Assembly (NCBI GenBank): GCA_027077185.1
Contig: JALTGJ010000212.1
Coordinates: 1-10,725 of the forward strand
From: Spirochaetales bacterium
GTDB taxonomy: Bacteria > Spirochaetota > Spirochaetia > B11-G9
Reading direction: 5' to 3'
Length of the DNA stretch: 10,725 bases
This document shows, piece after piece, positions 1-6,985 of this stretch. The position numbers were made by a program, and so were the translations under genes. The notes below the pieces were generated by a model. The model was given only the letters and a program-made list of their open reading frames with translations. It made no database searches and was not told the origin of the DNA. Numbering within the stretch: the stretch's first letter is position 1; each line of letters starts with the position of its first letter.

Positions 1-73
1 AGGACATCCATTCCTTTCCCACATTTTTTTTGAGGAAATTGCAAAACTCGAAGAGTTTTACTATTTCCTGCAT
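1..73 (-). CDS. possible N-terminus of a leftward gene, truncated by the window edge
   Basis: A minus-strand frame starts at ATG 73-71 and stays open to base 1, giving 24 codons. The composition (alternating hydrophobic and charged residues, MQEIVKLFEFCNFLKKN) resembles a helical protein start rather than random sequence, but this is weak evidence. No good ribosome-binding site is seen. The frame is also open 12 codons further upstream, back to a stop at 112-110, without a standard start except CTG. It would be divergent from the 253-888 gene. It may be spurious; no function can be given. Confidence 0.25.
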   Translation of the reverse strand, partial: MQEIVKLFEFCNFLKKNVGKEWMS

Positions 74-194
74 TTTGAGCCGCTTAGAATACCTTTTCAG
101 AATAATCTGTTATTGTTTTGAAAGCAACTCTTTAATTATATTATAATTTTAACCCTAACAATTCAGAATTATTAGCGGCCTAAAAAAAAAATTC

Positions 195-223
195 TTGTGC
201 AATTCCCTATTCCGTATTACAAT
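195..223 (+). promoter_or_regulatory. sigma-70-type promoter for the exported protein gene
   Basis: A -35 element TTGTGC (195-200) and a -10 element TACAAT (218-223) are separated by exactly 17 nt. A run of ten A residues (182-191) lies just upstream, as in UP elements. The -10 ends 29 nt before the ATG at 253, leaving room for a short leader with a Shine-Dalgarno. This is pattern matching only; no transcript start is known. Confidence 0.6.
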
Positions 224-252
224 AAATAAAATAAATTCATAGTGAGGTGTTC

Positions 253-888
253 ATGAAAAGAATTTTATTAGTAGTTTTAGTATTAGTATTTATTTCAATT
301 GTTCCACTATTCAGTCTTAGTGCAACTGATCTAAGCTTTGCCTATGGTAAATGGGCAGTGGTAGGTGACAGATTGTATCAAAATGACTTAAAAGCTGGAA
401 TGGCAAGGGTAGATATTCCAGCACCCCAGGCAGGAATAATGGTATATAAGTTCAATGTCCGATACGAAGCAGGTGGGACGGAAGATATGCATGCCGGTTT
501 TGGAATCCATCTTTTTGTTGATAAGCCAGCTCCTGGTAAAGCATGGGGTAACGGAAATTCGTATCTTCTTTGGCTTAATTATGATGATAACGCAAAGGGT
601 ATTACAAAAGGTTTAAGTGCTCAGATATATAAAAGTACAGGAAACAGCAAGATGGAACTTCTGGCAGATATTGATTTAAACCAGTATGTATACCTTCTGA
701 CCGAGGATGTTATGAATATAATTATCCCGGTAAAAATAGTTGTTAACGGCTTTAATGGTGATGTAAAAATTTACGATCCTACAGATTCTTCCTATGTATA
801 TAAGTTTAATCTGGGAAATACTGCTCCATTAACTGGAAATTTTATTAGTTTAAGAACAAACAGTCTGGGAATGAGTTTCGGAATGTAA
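253..888 (+). CDS. exported protein of unknown function
   Basis: This 211-aa protein has a classic signal peptide: MKR followed by a hydrophobic stretch to about residue 20, with cleavage likely after S-L-S-A (about residue 24). No lipobox Cys is present, so it should be a soluble periplasmic or surface protein. The mature part is rich in beta-prone segments with many aromatic residues (for example YGKWAVVGDRLYQND near residues 32-46). That fits a jelly-roll or lectin-like fold, but this is inferred from composition and I recognise no family. The ATG at 253 is chosen because GTGAGG (242-247) ends 5 nt before it; a GTG at 247 is in frame but overlaps that site. The gene has its own promoter and converges with the large activase gene. 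It is probably monocistronic. Confidence 0.85.
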   Translation: MKRILLVVLVLVFISIVPLFSLSATDLSFAYGKWAVVGDRLYQNDLKAGMARVDIPAPQAGIMVYKFNVRYEAGGTEDMHAGFGIHLFVDKPAPGKAWGNGNSYLLWLNYDDNAKGITKGLSAQIYKSTGNSKMELLADIDLNQYVYLLTEDVMNIIIPVKIVVNGFNGDVKIYDPTDSSYVYKFNLGNTAPLTGNFISLRTNSLGMSFGM

Positions 889-900
889 ATAGTCATGATA

Positions 901-941
901 TTTGTTGTAGGGAACGGTTTTAAACCGCTCCCTACAACAAA
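901..941. repeat. 41-nt near-perfect palindrome between convergent genes
   Basis: Arms of 20 nt (901-920 and 922-941) pair around T921 with a single A-C mismatch (914/928). The core is GTAGGGAACGGTTT with its complement. It begins 12 nt after the stop of the 253-888 gene and ends 4 nt before the stop of the activase gene. It could therefore terminate transcription from both sides, but neither strand has a T-run after the stem. The absence of a U-tract and the GTAGGG..CGGTTT..AAACCG form suggest a dispersed palindromic repeat that also acts as a transcription barrier. Confidence 0.7.
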
Positions 942-945
942 ATAA

Positions 946-3900
946 TCATACGACAGAGACCTTATCCAAATTTTTTCGGTTCAGTTGTTTCTTTTTAGCA
1001 GCAAATTTTAAGTAAGGAATTATTATATCGTTTCGGGGTGATTCTGTTCCATCATAGGTAATTGATAGTACGGGAACCCCAGTCAGACTTTCTATCTCTT
1101 TACTCATTGCTTCTGTGACAAGTGAGGGGCAGCAAAAGGCAGGATTTGTCTGAATAAACAGAGACACGTCCGGATGATCCTTCATAATACGAAATATTTT
1201 TAATATATTCTCATAACTTTCGCCTTCCTGCTCAATTCGAATATTAAACTGTGAAAGCTCTTTTTCTGCCATAGGGTTTTTGGAACTAATTTGTTTACCA
1301 ATATATTTTCCAAGATACCCATGAAAGCGTAATTCCAATAACTCCATTGCTGTTAGTAAAGATTTAAACAATACCACCTCAGATAACTTTAACTCCCTGG
1401 TCCATCGTTTAAATAATGCACCGCTTATTATTTTGGCATAGTCATTATAAGGCGTAATTATTACCTCACCACCAGCAGCCTCTATACTCTTTATTAGTTC
1501 CTGATTCATTACTTCATTATCCCGGACATACAGATCACCAAAAATAGCAACCTTTGGTTTATCTGTTTTTTTATATTTGATTTTATCCAGTTTATCAATT
1601 ACTTTCTTAACAGCATCTGTAAAGCTTAATGTTCCAAGAAAGGCCTGTTCAAAAATACCTCTGGATTCAAGGATAACTCTATCCGTTTCTCCTTTATTAA
1701 TTTCATATGGTCTTATCATGCATCCTATTTTTTTTAGATTCCCACCAAACATATAAGCAAAGTAAGTCTTAATAGATACGATGGGACTAATTTCAACCAT
1801 GGTTAATTCACCGGTATATACTCCAGCCCGGGCCATATCAAGGCCCTCTTTCTCAATAAGACTTTTAATAAAAGCCGGATACATAGCAATATTACAAGCC
1901 CATCCCGATTTTATCATCCAGAGAACGGTATCTTCCGGTTTTAGATTATATTTTCTTATGTATTCTACATATTCATGGGCAACCGCATTTACAGGAATAC
2001 ACTGGCCCGTATTCATTTTCATACTTGAAGAAATAAGCTGTGCAGATTCTTCCAACACTCCGGCGTCAATTCCAACGTTCTTTAAATTTGCAGCTACCAG
2101 GGGAATTACCAGTGAATCCCAATTTGGAAGAAGGACAGTTTTTCCTTTTAAAGATTTTTCTATTTTGGGAAGTACCGGTAGTTTCCTAATATTATCGGTA
2201 ACAGAATTTGCAGATTTGGAATGATTCCGGAAGGCCCTTACACCTGCTTCGATTCTTGTTTCGTAGCCGACATTTGAATCATGATCATCAATTTGCAGAA
2301 TAAGATATGGCTTCTCATGCTCATCCATTATCCGCTTAAAATATTCTAAAGTAAACGAATCCGGTGAACACTTAAAAGAAGTAACAAAGACAGGATACAA
2401 TCCCTCCGTATGGGCACAATAGTCTGCTGCGGCCAAAATAGCTGAGGGATATGCCCAGTGGAACTGATCCAGCAGCTTATCAACAGAGTCTGAAGGGTCA
2501 ACTTTAGGAATAGAATCTGTAAATACTGTTTCTATCCCCAGGGATGCAAAAAAATCTGGAATATCTTTATTCATGGATTCAAGCAGGACTGTATAGGGTC
2601 TGCCTGTAAGAAGTACTTTAATTTCTCCTTTTTCTGGCGCAATATAAAGTTCCTTGAGTTTACTTTTAATATCTCTGTAATAAAGCAGTGCATCATCATA
2701 CGCCTTTGATATATCAAGAAAGTTAAACCTGCCCCGAATATGCTGGTTAATTGCTTTAAGTAATTCATACTTGGTTTTTAACTGATTAGACCTGTGGTTA
2801 ATAAGAGGCATCATGCTCTTTATCTCTTTACCTTCGTGTTCTATTTTTGATACAAGGGTAGAACTGAACTGAGTATAGTAGCAAAACTTTCTAAGTCTGG
2901 AATTATCTTTTTCATCCTTAAAATTTTCAATATAAACAGGAAGAAAAATTATATCTGCCTTATCGGCTAATCCATCAACATGTCCATAAAAAGCTGACAT
3001 TGGTGCACAAAATTCCGCACCTGCAATTTTTTTCCCATTGGATATAACATTTTTCTGACTCTCACTGCTTATAGTTTCTATTCCAAGATTATGGAAAAAT
3101 TTCTTCCATAGAGGAAGCTCCTCAAAAATTTGAAGACCTGCCGGAATACCAATAACAGGTAAATTAGTATTTGTAACATCCGGTAACTTAAAACCCTCCA
3201 GAGCTTTACGTCTGACTTTTAATAATGAAGGTACTTTTTCTTTTTTGACATATTTTTTTGTTTTATAATCTCTACCGCAAAGGAAACCATAGGCAACTTC
3301 CTCATCCTTAACGGATGCAACCCTAATTCTGCAATGATTAAGACATAGATTACAGGTTTCAGATCGAACAGGAATATTTTCTTTGTAAATTCCAAGGCCT
3401 TTAAAAATTGATTGCCCGCTCCGCTCCTCTGCAGCAGTTATTGCAGAACCCAGAGCTCCTGTAAGATGGCAGTACTTTGAAACATAAATAGGTTTTTTAA
3501 GTTTTTGCTCAAAAGCTGCAACCAGCGCCTTATTTTTAGCAGTTGCTCCCTGAAAAAACACCCTCTCTCCAATATTGCCTTCTGTCGCTACCTTTTGAAG
3601 ATAATTTTCACGTACTGAATACAGCACTGCAGCCAGAATTTCATTTATCTGATAATTCTTATTCAAATAATGGTTTATATCTCTTTCCATAAAAACAGTG
3701 CACCGGTCACTGGCAAGGGGGGCTCTGGCACCTTCTGCCAGAGAAGCATAATCGGCAAGGGAAACACCAAGTTTAAGAGCCTGTTCCTCAATAAAACTTC
3801 CTGTACCTGCAGCACAAACAGTATTCATCTGGGAGAAGGTAACAACCCCTTTTCTCAGGGTTGTAAATTTAGCATCCTGTCCACCTATCTCAATAATAGT

Positions 3901-5178
3901 ATCTATATCAGGATCGAGTTCTACAGCAGCTCTGGCATGAGCGGATATCTCATCCAAAATGGTATCCGCACCAAGTAGTTTCCCTATAAATTTTCTTCCG
4001 GATCCTGTAGTTCCAACAGCTATAAAACCAAAATTAATTTTTTTATCATCCATATAGGAACTGCAGGCTTTAAAAATTGACTGTACTGCAATAATAGGCC
4101 TCCCAGAAGTTCTGGTATAAAACCCAGCTATGGGCTCAAAATTGGAATCAATAATTATTGCTTTTGTAGATGTTGACCCAATATCAATACCCATACTAAC
4201 TTCCAAAGAACTGTGTCCTGTAATATTTTGATAAATATCAACTTCTATATCAGAAATATTATCGCCAATGGAATAATTATAATGTTCCAAACCATCAAAA
4301 TCAGGATAATTTGATAACTTCAATTCAAGAGGTTCATAAAAATATTCTTTTTTAATATTAGAAACTGAATGTATAGACTTATTGGAAAATGGGGTTAAAC
4401 CTGATACTCCTTCCTCCAAAAGAAGCTGTACTGCCCCTATTGCACCAAACAGATGTGAATACTTATGAACTTCCAGCTTATGCCCAATTATCTTTTCAAG
4501 ATGAAGTACTACAGACTTATTCTTTGCAACACCACCTGAAAAAACCATGGGGCTGTTATGACTGCTGCTGTCAATAAGTGTATCTGCAATATTATTTGCC
4601 AGTCCCAGACTTAATCCGTCACAAATTTCACCAAGGGAAAATCCTTCCTGCTGGGAATGAATAATATCGGTCTTTGCAAAGACTGAACACCTTGAGGCAA
4701 TTTTGGGGATATCCCCTTTATTGGCAAGAGCATTTGAACTTAATTCCTCACTGCCTTTTAGATTTAACCTTTTAGCCTGCTGATCAAGAAAACCTCCTGT
4801 ACCTGCAGCACAGGAAGTGTTGGATTTCATGTTTGTATAATTCCCATCTTCATCAAATTCTATCAGAGAAAATTTTTCACCTCCAACATTAAGAATTGAT
4901 TTAAAATTATCATAATAAAATTTAACACCCTGAATTATTGAAATATTAGGGTCAAAGCTTTTTGCACCATCATAAATATCAGGGGCACTGGCAGTTTTGG
5001 CTACACCCACTACATGAGTAAAATCTAGTTTCTGCAAAATATTCTTCAGAACCAGAGCAGGTTTGCCCTGATGATACTCGTACCAGTCTTCAAGAACCTT
5101 ACCGTTCAGATCCATAATTACCACAGATACCATTACTGAACCTGCATCGATTCCTATTATTGTGCTTTTTAAATCCAT
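946..5178 (-). CDS. large 2-hydroxyacyl-CoA dehydratase activase-related protein (two BcrAD/BadFG modules, DUF2229, dehydratase-like C-terminus)
   Basis: This 1410-aa cytoplasmic protein belongs to the long CoA-enzyme activase family. Module 1 (about 4-260) has the ATP-binding start GIDAGS, CAAGTG at 123-128 and a second cluster Cys at 164 (SRCSVF). Module 2 (about 329-585) has GIDIGSTSTK, CAAGTG at 455-460 and C493 (DRCTVF). In known activators these two Cys, one from each subunit of a dimer, hold a [4Fe-4S] cluster that passes an electron to the dehydratase on ATP hydrolysis. Both modules here keep both Cys. Module 1 has lost the Ser/Thr-rich end of the first phosphate loop (GSVMVS against GSTSTK). 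A CNLCLNHC cluster (609-616), with one more Cys about 17 residues on, suggests another metal site. A DUF2229-like region (about 674-890) and a tail resembling dehydratase subunits (NPAFCCPS near 1346) follow. The substrate is unknown. ATG 5178 is preferred because AGGAAGGG lies 8 nt upstream; a GTG at 5214 lies inside the mobile-element end. Confidence 0.9.
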   Translation of the reverse strand: MDLKSTIIGIDAGSVMVSVVIMDLNGKVLEDWYEYHQGKPALVLKNILQKLDFTHVVGVAKTASAPDIYDGAKSFDPNISIIQGVKFYYDNFKSILNVGGEKFSLIEFDEDGNYTNMKSNTSCAAGTGGFLDQQAKRLNLKGSEELSSNALANKGDIPKIASRCSVFAKTDIIHSQQEGFSLGEICDGLSLGLANNIADTLIDSSSHNSPMVFSGGVAKNKSVVLHLEKIIGHKLEVHKYSHLFGAIGAVQLLLEEGVSGLTPFSNKSIHSVSNIKKEYFYEPLELKLSNYPDFDGLEHYNYSIGDNISDIEVDIYQNITGHSSLEVSMGIDIGSTSTKAIIIDSNFEPIAGFYTRTSGRPIIAVQSIFKACSSYMDDKKINFGFIAVGTTGSGRKFIGKLLGADTILDEISAHARAAVELDPDIDTIIEIGGQDAKFTTLRKGVVTFSQMNTVCAAGTGSFIEEQALKLGVSLADYASLAEGARAPLASDRCTVFMERDINHYLNKNYQINEILAAVLYSVRENYLQKVATEGNIGERVFFQGATAKNKALVAAFEQKLKKPIYVSKYCHLTGALGSAITAAEERSGQSIFKGLGIYKENIPVRSETCNLCLNHCRIRVASVKDEEVAYGFLCGRDYKTKKYVKKEKVPSLLKVRRKALEGFKLPDVTNTNLPVIGIPAGLQIFEELPLWKKFFHNLGIETISSESQKNVISNGKKIAGAEFCAPMSAFYGHVDGLADKADIIFLPVYIENFKDEKDNSRLRKFCYYTQFSSTLVSKIEHEGKEIKSMMPLINHRSNQLKTKYELLKAINQHIRGRFNFLDISKAYDDALLYYRDIKSKLKELYIAPEKGEIKVLLTGRPYTVLLESMNKDIPDFFASLGIETVFTDSIPKVDPSDSVDKLLDQFHWAYPSAILAAADYCAHTEGLYPVFVTSFKCSPDSFTLEYFKRIMDEHEKPYLILQIDDHDSNVGYETRIEAGVRAFRNHSKSANSVTDNIRKLPVLPKIEKSLKGKTVLLPNWDSLVIPLVAANLKNVGIDAGVLEESAQLISSSMKMNTGQCIPVNAVAHEYVEYIRKYNLKPEDTVLWMIKSGWACNIAMYPAFIKSLIEKEGLDMARAGVYTGELTMVEISPIVSIKTYFAYMFGGNLKKIGCMIRPYEINKGETDRVILESRGIFEQAFLGTLSFTDAVKKVIDKLDKIKYKKTDKPKVAIFGDLYVRDNEVMNQELIKSIEAAGGEVIITPYNDYAKIISGALFKRWTRELKLSEVVLFKSLLTAMELLELRFHGYLGKYIGKQISSKNPMAEKELSQFNIRIEQEGESYENILKIFRIMKDHPDVSLFIQTNPAFCCPSLVTEAMSKEIESLTGVPVLSITYDGTESPRNDIIIPYLKFAAKKKQLNRKNLDKVSVV

Positions 5179-5206
5179 TTTTATTACCCTTCCTGTTATT
5201 TCAATA

Positions 5207-5227
5207 TGTCCCACTTTATGGTAGAAA
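5207..5227 (+). repeat. left terminal inverted repeat, outer copy
   Basis: TGTCCCACTTTATGGTAGAAA. It matches the right end (inverted) at 17 of 19 positions and the inner copy (direct, 73 bp away) at 18 of 21. The similarity to the inner copy continues through a run of A residues to about 5240. It lies just upstream of the activase start. Confidence 0.6.
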
Positions 5228-5279
5228 CAGTCAAAAAAAATCCACTTGCCCTACAACTATCCAGTACAAAAACAATTAT

Positions 5280-5300
5280 TGTCCCTCTCCATGGTAGAAA
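5280..5300 (+). repeat. left terminal inverted repeat, inner duplicate copy
   Basis: TGTCCCTCTCCATGGTAGAAA repeats the outer copy in the same orientation. It ends 16 nt from the stop of the transposase-like ORF. The paired A-run (5307-5314) is also shared with the outer copy. Two tandem left ends suggest a nested insertion or a leftover solo end. Confidence 0.55.
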
Positions 5301-5316
5301 AGATACAAAAAAAATA

Positions 5317-5754
5317 CTACTTTACTTTAACCCGGCCTTTTATATACAGTTCACCTGATTCAATTAATCTTACAAAAAGCTCTCCATATTCCAAACCTGC
5401 TTTTTTTATTCTAGAGATCATTGCCCAGGCAGTATCCTTGTTTACATCCAGAGCTTCTGCTAATTTCCGAACACTAATTTTTTTTTCATTCTGCTTAAAA
5501 ATTTCAATAGCTGCAAACCATTTCTGAAGAGGTATTCGTGTATTATGAAAAAGAGTTTTAACGGTAACCGAAAAAGAAATATTACAGGCATTACAATGAT
5601 ACCGAAATTCCTTTTTCATAGGACTGACCCTGTGCGAATGACAATGGGGGCATACAGGTTTATTGCTCCATCTGACTTTCTCTATAAACCTTATACAGTC
5701 TTCCTTTGCGGGGAATTTACTATATATTTCTGTAATATGAGGTAAGTCCTTCAT
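5317..5754 (-). CDS. IS1595-type transposase N-terminal fragment (zinc ribbon plus HTH), lacking the catalytic domain
   Basis: The 145-aa product has a zinc ribbon (C35-x2-C38 and C54-x2-C57, in CPHCHSHRV and YHCNACN) followed by NTRIPLQKWF and a helix-turn-helix at about 93-117 (ISVRKLAEALDVNKDTAWAMISRIKKA). This is the usual order at the N-terminus of IS1595-family transposases, which are roughly twice this length or more. The last residues, ESGELYIKG (132-140), line up by eye with the family's EVDETYIGG motif, but the first catalytic Asp is Gly134. The ORF then ends, so no DDE nuclease remains. It could bind DNA but not transpose. ATG 5754 is chosen; the frame extends to a TTG at 5790, but TTGACA there looks more like a -35 element. 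No good Shine-Dalgarno is seen for either start. Confidence 0.7.
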   Translation of the reverse strand: MKDLPHITEIYSKFPAKEDCIRFIEKVRWSNKPVCPHCHSHRVSPMKKEFRYHCNACNISFSVTVKTLFHNTRIPLQKWFAAIEIFKQNEKKISVRKLAEALDVNKDTAWAMISRIKKAGLEYGELFVRLIESGELYIKGRVKVK

Positions 5755-5796
5755 ACTTTTAAGATATTGTAATCTTAAGTAAAATGTCAAGAGAGA

Positions 5797-5815
5797 TCTA
5801 CCGTAAAATGGGACA
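5797..5815 (-). repeat. right terminal inverted repeat
   Basis: Read on the minus strand this is TGTCCCATTTTACGGTAGA. Its outer six bases also form part of the stem of the neighbouring hairpin (5810-5847), so the insertion end and a transcription terminator share sequence. Confidence 0.6.
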
Positions 5816-5852
5816 AACTAGTTGAAAGTCTAAAGCAGTTTGTTCCCTTTTT
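5804..5852 (-). terminator. bidirectional hairpin terminator downstream of the FecR/TPR gene
   Basis: Arms GGGACAAACT (5810-5819) and AGTTTGTTCCC (5837-5847) pair with one bulged base around a 17-nt loop. On the plus strand the stem is followed by TTTTT (5848-5852). On the minus strand it is followed by A then TTTT (5808-5805). It lies about 45 nt past the stop of the 5897-6775 gene, so it probably ends that minus-strand transcript and shields the element to its left. Confidence 0.55.
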
Positions 5853-5896
5853 ACTTACGGACATATAAAAATTTCAGGCCCCTTTATGCTTAGCTG

Positions 5897-6775
5897 TTAC
5901 ATATTTTTTAATATTGCATCAGCAGATTTACCTATATCACTTCCAGGATTCATTTTAACTGTAATTTTAAGTTTTTTTACAGCTTCGCTGTCTTTTCCAA
6001 GTCCCTTAAGGGCAGTGGCAGAAAGATAACTTACGGCCTGGGCTGTACCCGAAAAATCATCATTTCTTAAGTATTCATTAAATAAATCAAGTGCATCATT
6101 ATAGGAAAGAGAAGCCAGTAGCAGACTGCCTTTTAAAACAACAAAATCCGGATAATATTCCGTATCATAATTACTTTCAACTTTATCAAGATGAGACAGA
6201 GCCTGTCCTGAAGCTCCTATCATGTAGTAACTGTATCCCAGGTAATAATTATATTCCGAAAGCTCTTCATCGAAAGCCACTTCAATTTCATCATTAAGAA
6301 GGTTTATTGCCCCGTTAAAATCACCTTTACCAATCATGGCCTTTGCTTCATCCACAATCATGCTGTCCTCAGAAAGCCATTCAACATCATCTGATTCAAC
6401 TGCAGCACCCCGTACTCCCATAACAGCTGTCTGGACACCGGATCTTTTATTATCTCCGGAAAGGAATTTCTTAAAAACAGGATTATTATCCCATGAGGAA
6501 ACAGTAGTTCTCTGAGAAAGAAGATCCCCAATTTTGTAAGTTCCAGGTTTCTTTAGAAGCAGAGTATCCCCTCCTGTATCAATCTCCACCATGGAATCAG
6601 GACCAATCTTAATGGTGCTGCTGCTGTCTATGGAATCACCAATGTACATTTCGTACCAGGTACCTCCATCATTTTCAAATACATCCCCCTCTGCATATAC
6701 AAGGGTAAGATTTTCTGCAGAAGCCCACATTATAATTACAAATAACAAAATAACCATGAAAATATTTCTTTTCAA
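5897..6775 (-). CDS. exported protein with shortened FecR-like domain and TPR repeats
   Basis: The 292-aa protein has a signal peptide (cleavage likely after W-A-S-A, about residue 20). Residues 22-125 follow the FecR pattern: a GD.I..S.TI.IGPDSMVEI segment and the signature VMGVRG at 118-123. The beta-strand half that normally follows the GxRG signature is missing. It is replaced by three or four TPR-like helical pairs at about 140-165, 174-203, 208-237 and 245-275, typical of protein-protein interaction in the periplasm. It is not a sigma-factor regulator of the FecR type, because it lacks the cytoplasmic N-terminal helix region and is exported. The start is TTG at 6775, set by GGAGG at 6782-6786; an in-frame ATG six codons in has no such site. 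Its own promoter lies at 6813-6841, and a hairpin terminator follows. The role is probably envelope scaffolding, but this is inference. Confidence 0.8.
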   Translation of the reverse strand: MKRNIFMVILLFVIIMWASAENLTLVYAEGDVFENDGGTWYEMYIGDSIDSSSTIKIGPDSMVEIDTGGDTLLLKKPGTYKIGDLLSQRTTVSSWDNNPVFKKFLSGDNKRSGVQTAVMGVRGAAVESDDVEWLSEDSMIVDEAKAMIGKGDFNGAINLLNDEIEVAFDEELSEYNYYLGYSYYMIGASGQALSHLDKVESNYDTEYYPDFVVLKGSLLLASLSYNDALDLFNEYLRNDDFSGTAQAVSYLSATALKGLGKDSEAVKKLKITVKMNPGSDIGKSADAILKNM

Positions 6776-6781
6776 AATAAA

Positions 6782-6786
6782 CCTCC
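6782..6786 (-). promoter_or_regulatory. Shine-Dalgarno that selects a TTG start
   Basis: On the minus strand GGAGG ends 6 nt before TTG 6775. It is 24 nt from the first in-frame ATG (6757), too far to serve it. It therefore supports TTG as the initiation codon of the FecR/TPR gene. Confidence 0.7.
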
Positions 6787-6812
6787 AATCACCGGTAAGG
6801 CAACTTATTATT

Positions 6813-6841
6813 ACTGTACCCCATTTCTAGAGAATAAACAA
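6813..6841 (-). promoter_or_regulatory. promoter for the FecR/TPR gene
   Basis: On the minus strand TTGTTT (6841-6836) and TACAGT (6818-6813) are 17 nt apart. The -10 lies 37 nt before the TTG start. This suggests the FecR/TPR gene can be transcribed separately from the lipoprotein genes upstream. The rest of the 210-nt gap (6842-6985) shows only short, weak hairpins. Confidence 0.45.
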
Positions 6842-6985
6842 TTTTCTATTACAGCTTTTTGCGCTGTGTCTCATTTTTATTTTCAATAACAGCTCTTCTC
6901 TAACACAGTGCAGTTGAGCTGGCGAAAAAAGCCAAAAACAATCTGAATTTGTATACATCGCACAACCCTCTATTAGAAAATATTC

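Larger units (their letters stand above)
1..246. other. left-edge intergenic region with possible truncated leftward ORF
   Basis: No complete gene is visible here. An imperfect hairpin spans 33-69: outer arms AGGAAAT/ATTTCCT, inner arms AAAACTC/GAGTTTT around GAA. It lies within a minus-strand reading frame that opens at ATG 73-71 and runs off the window edge; the first residues read MQEIVKLFEFCNFLKKN. A plus-strand frame is also open from 2 to 121, so which strand codes, if either, is uncertain. No clear Shine-Dalgarno precedes the ATG at 73. Bases 120-180 are very AT-rich with no gene. The rest is the promoter and leader of the 253-888 gene. Confidence 0.5.
5207..5815 (-). mobile_element. 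degenerate IS1595-like mini-element with terminal inverted repeats
   Basis: The left end TGTCCCACTTTATGGTAGA (5207-5225) and the complement of the right end, TGTCCCATTTTACGGTAGA (5797-5815), match at 17 of 19 positions. They bracket a short transposase-derived ORF read right to left. A second left-end-like copy sits inside at 5280-5300. The total of about 609 bp is well short of the roughly 1 kb expected for an IS1595-type element. The 8-nt flanks (TTTCAATA and AACTAGTT) do not match, so no target duplication survives. The element is probably old and immobile. IS1595 assignment rests on the encoded zinc-ribbon/HTH protein, not on the ends. Confidence 0.6.

Noticed and set aside
1781..2224. 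147-aa plus-strand open frame
   Set aside because: It lies wholly antisense to the conserved activase coding region and has no ribosome-binding site or recognisable domain; the same applies to plus-strand frames at 3670-3978 and 4389-4577.
5179..5214. 12-codon N-terminal extension of the activase from GTG 5214
   Set aside because: It lies in the mobile-element end, and the ATG at 5178 has a good Shine-Dalgarno and starts right before the conserved ATP-binding motif.
5245..5745. Plus-strand open frames opposite the transposase-like ORF
   Set aside because: Antisense to a reading frame with clear zinc-ribbon and HTH motifs; no supporting signals.
5199..5823. Target-site duplication around the mini-element
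   Set aside because: The 8-nt flanks outside the outer left and right ends (TTTCAATA, AACTAGTT), and the flank of the inner left end (ACAATTAT), do not match.
6852..6935. Short hairpins ACAGC..GCTGT and TGGC..GCCA as terminators for the DUF2007-like gene
   Set aside because: Stems of only 4-5 bp with no T-run after them on the minus strand.
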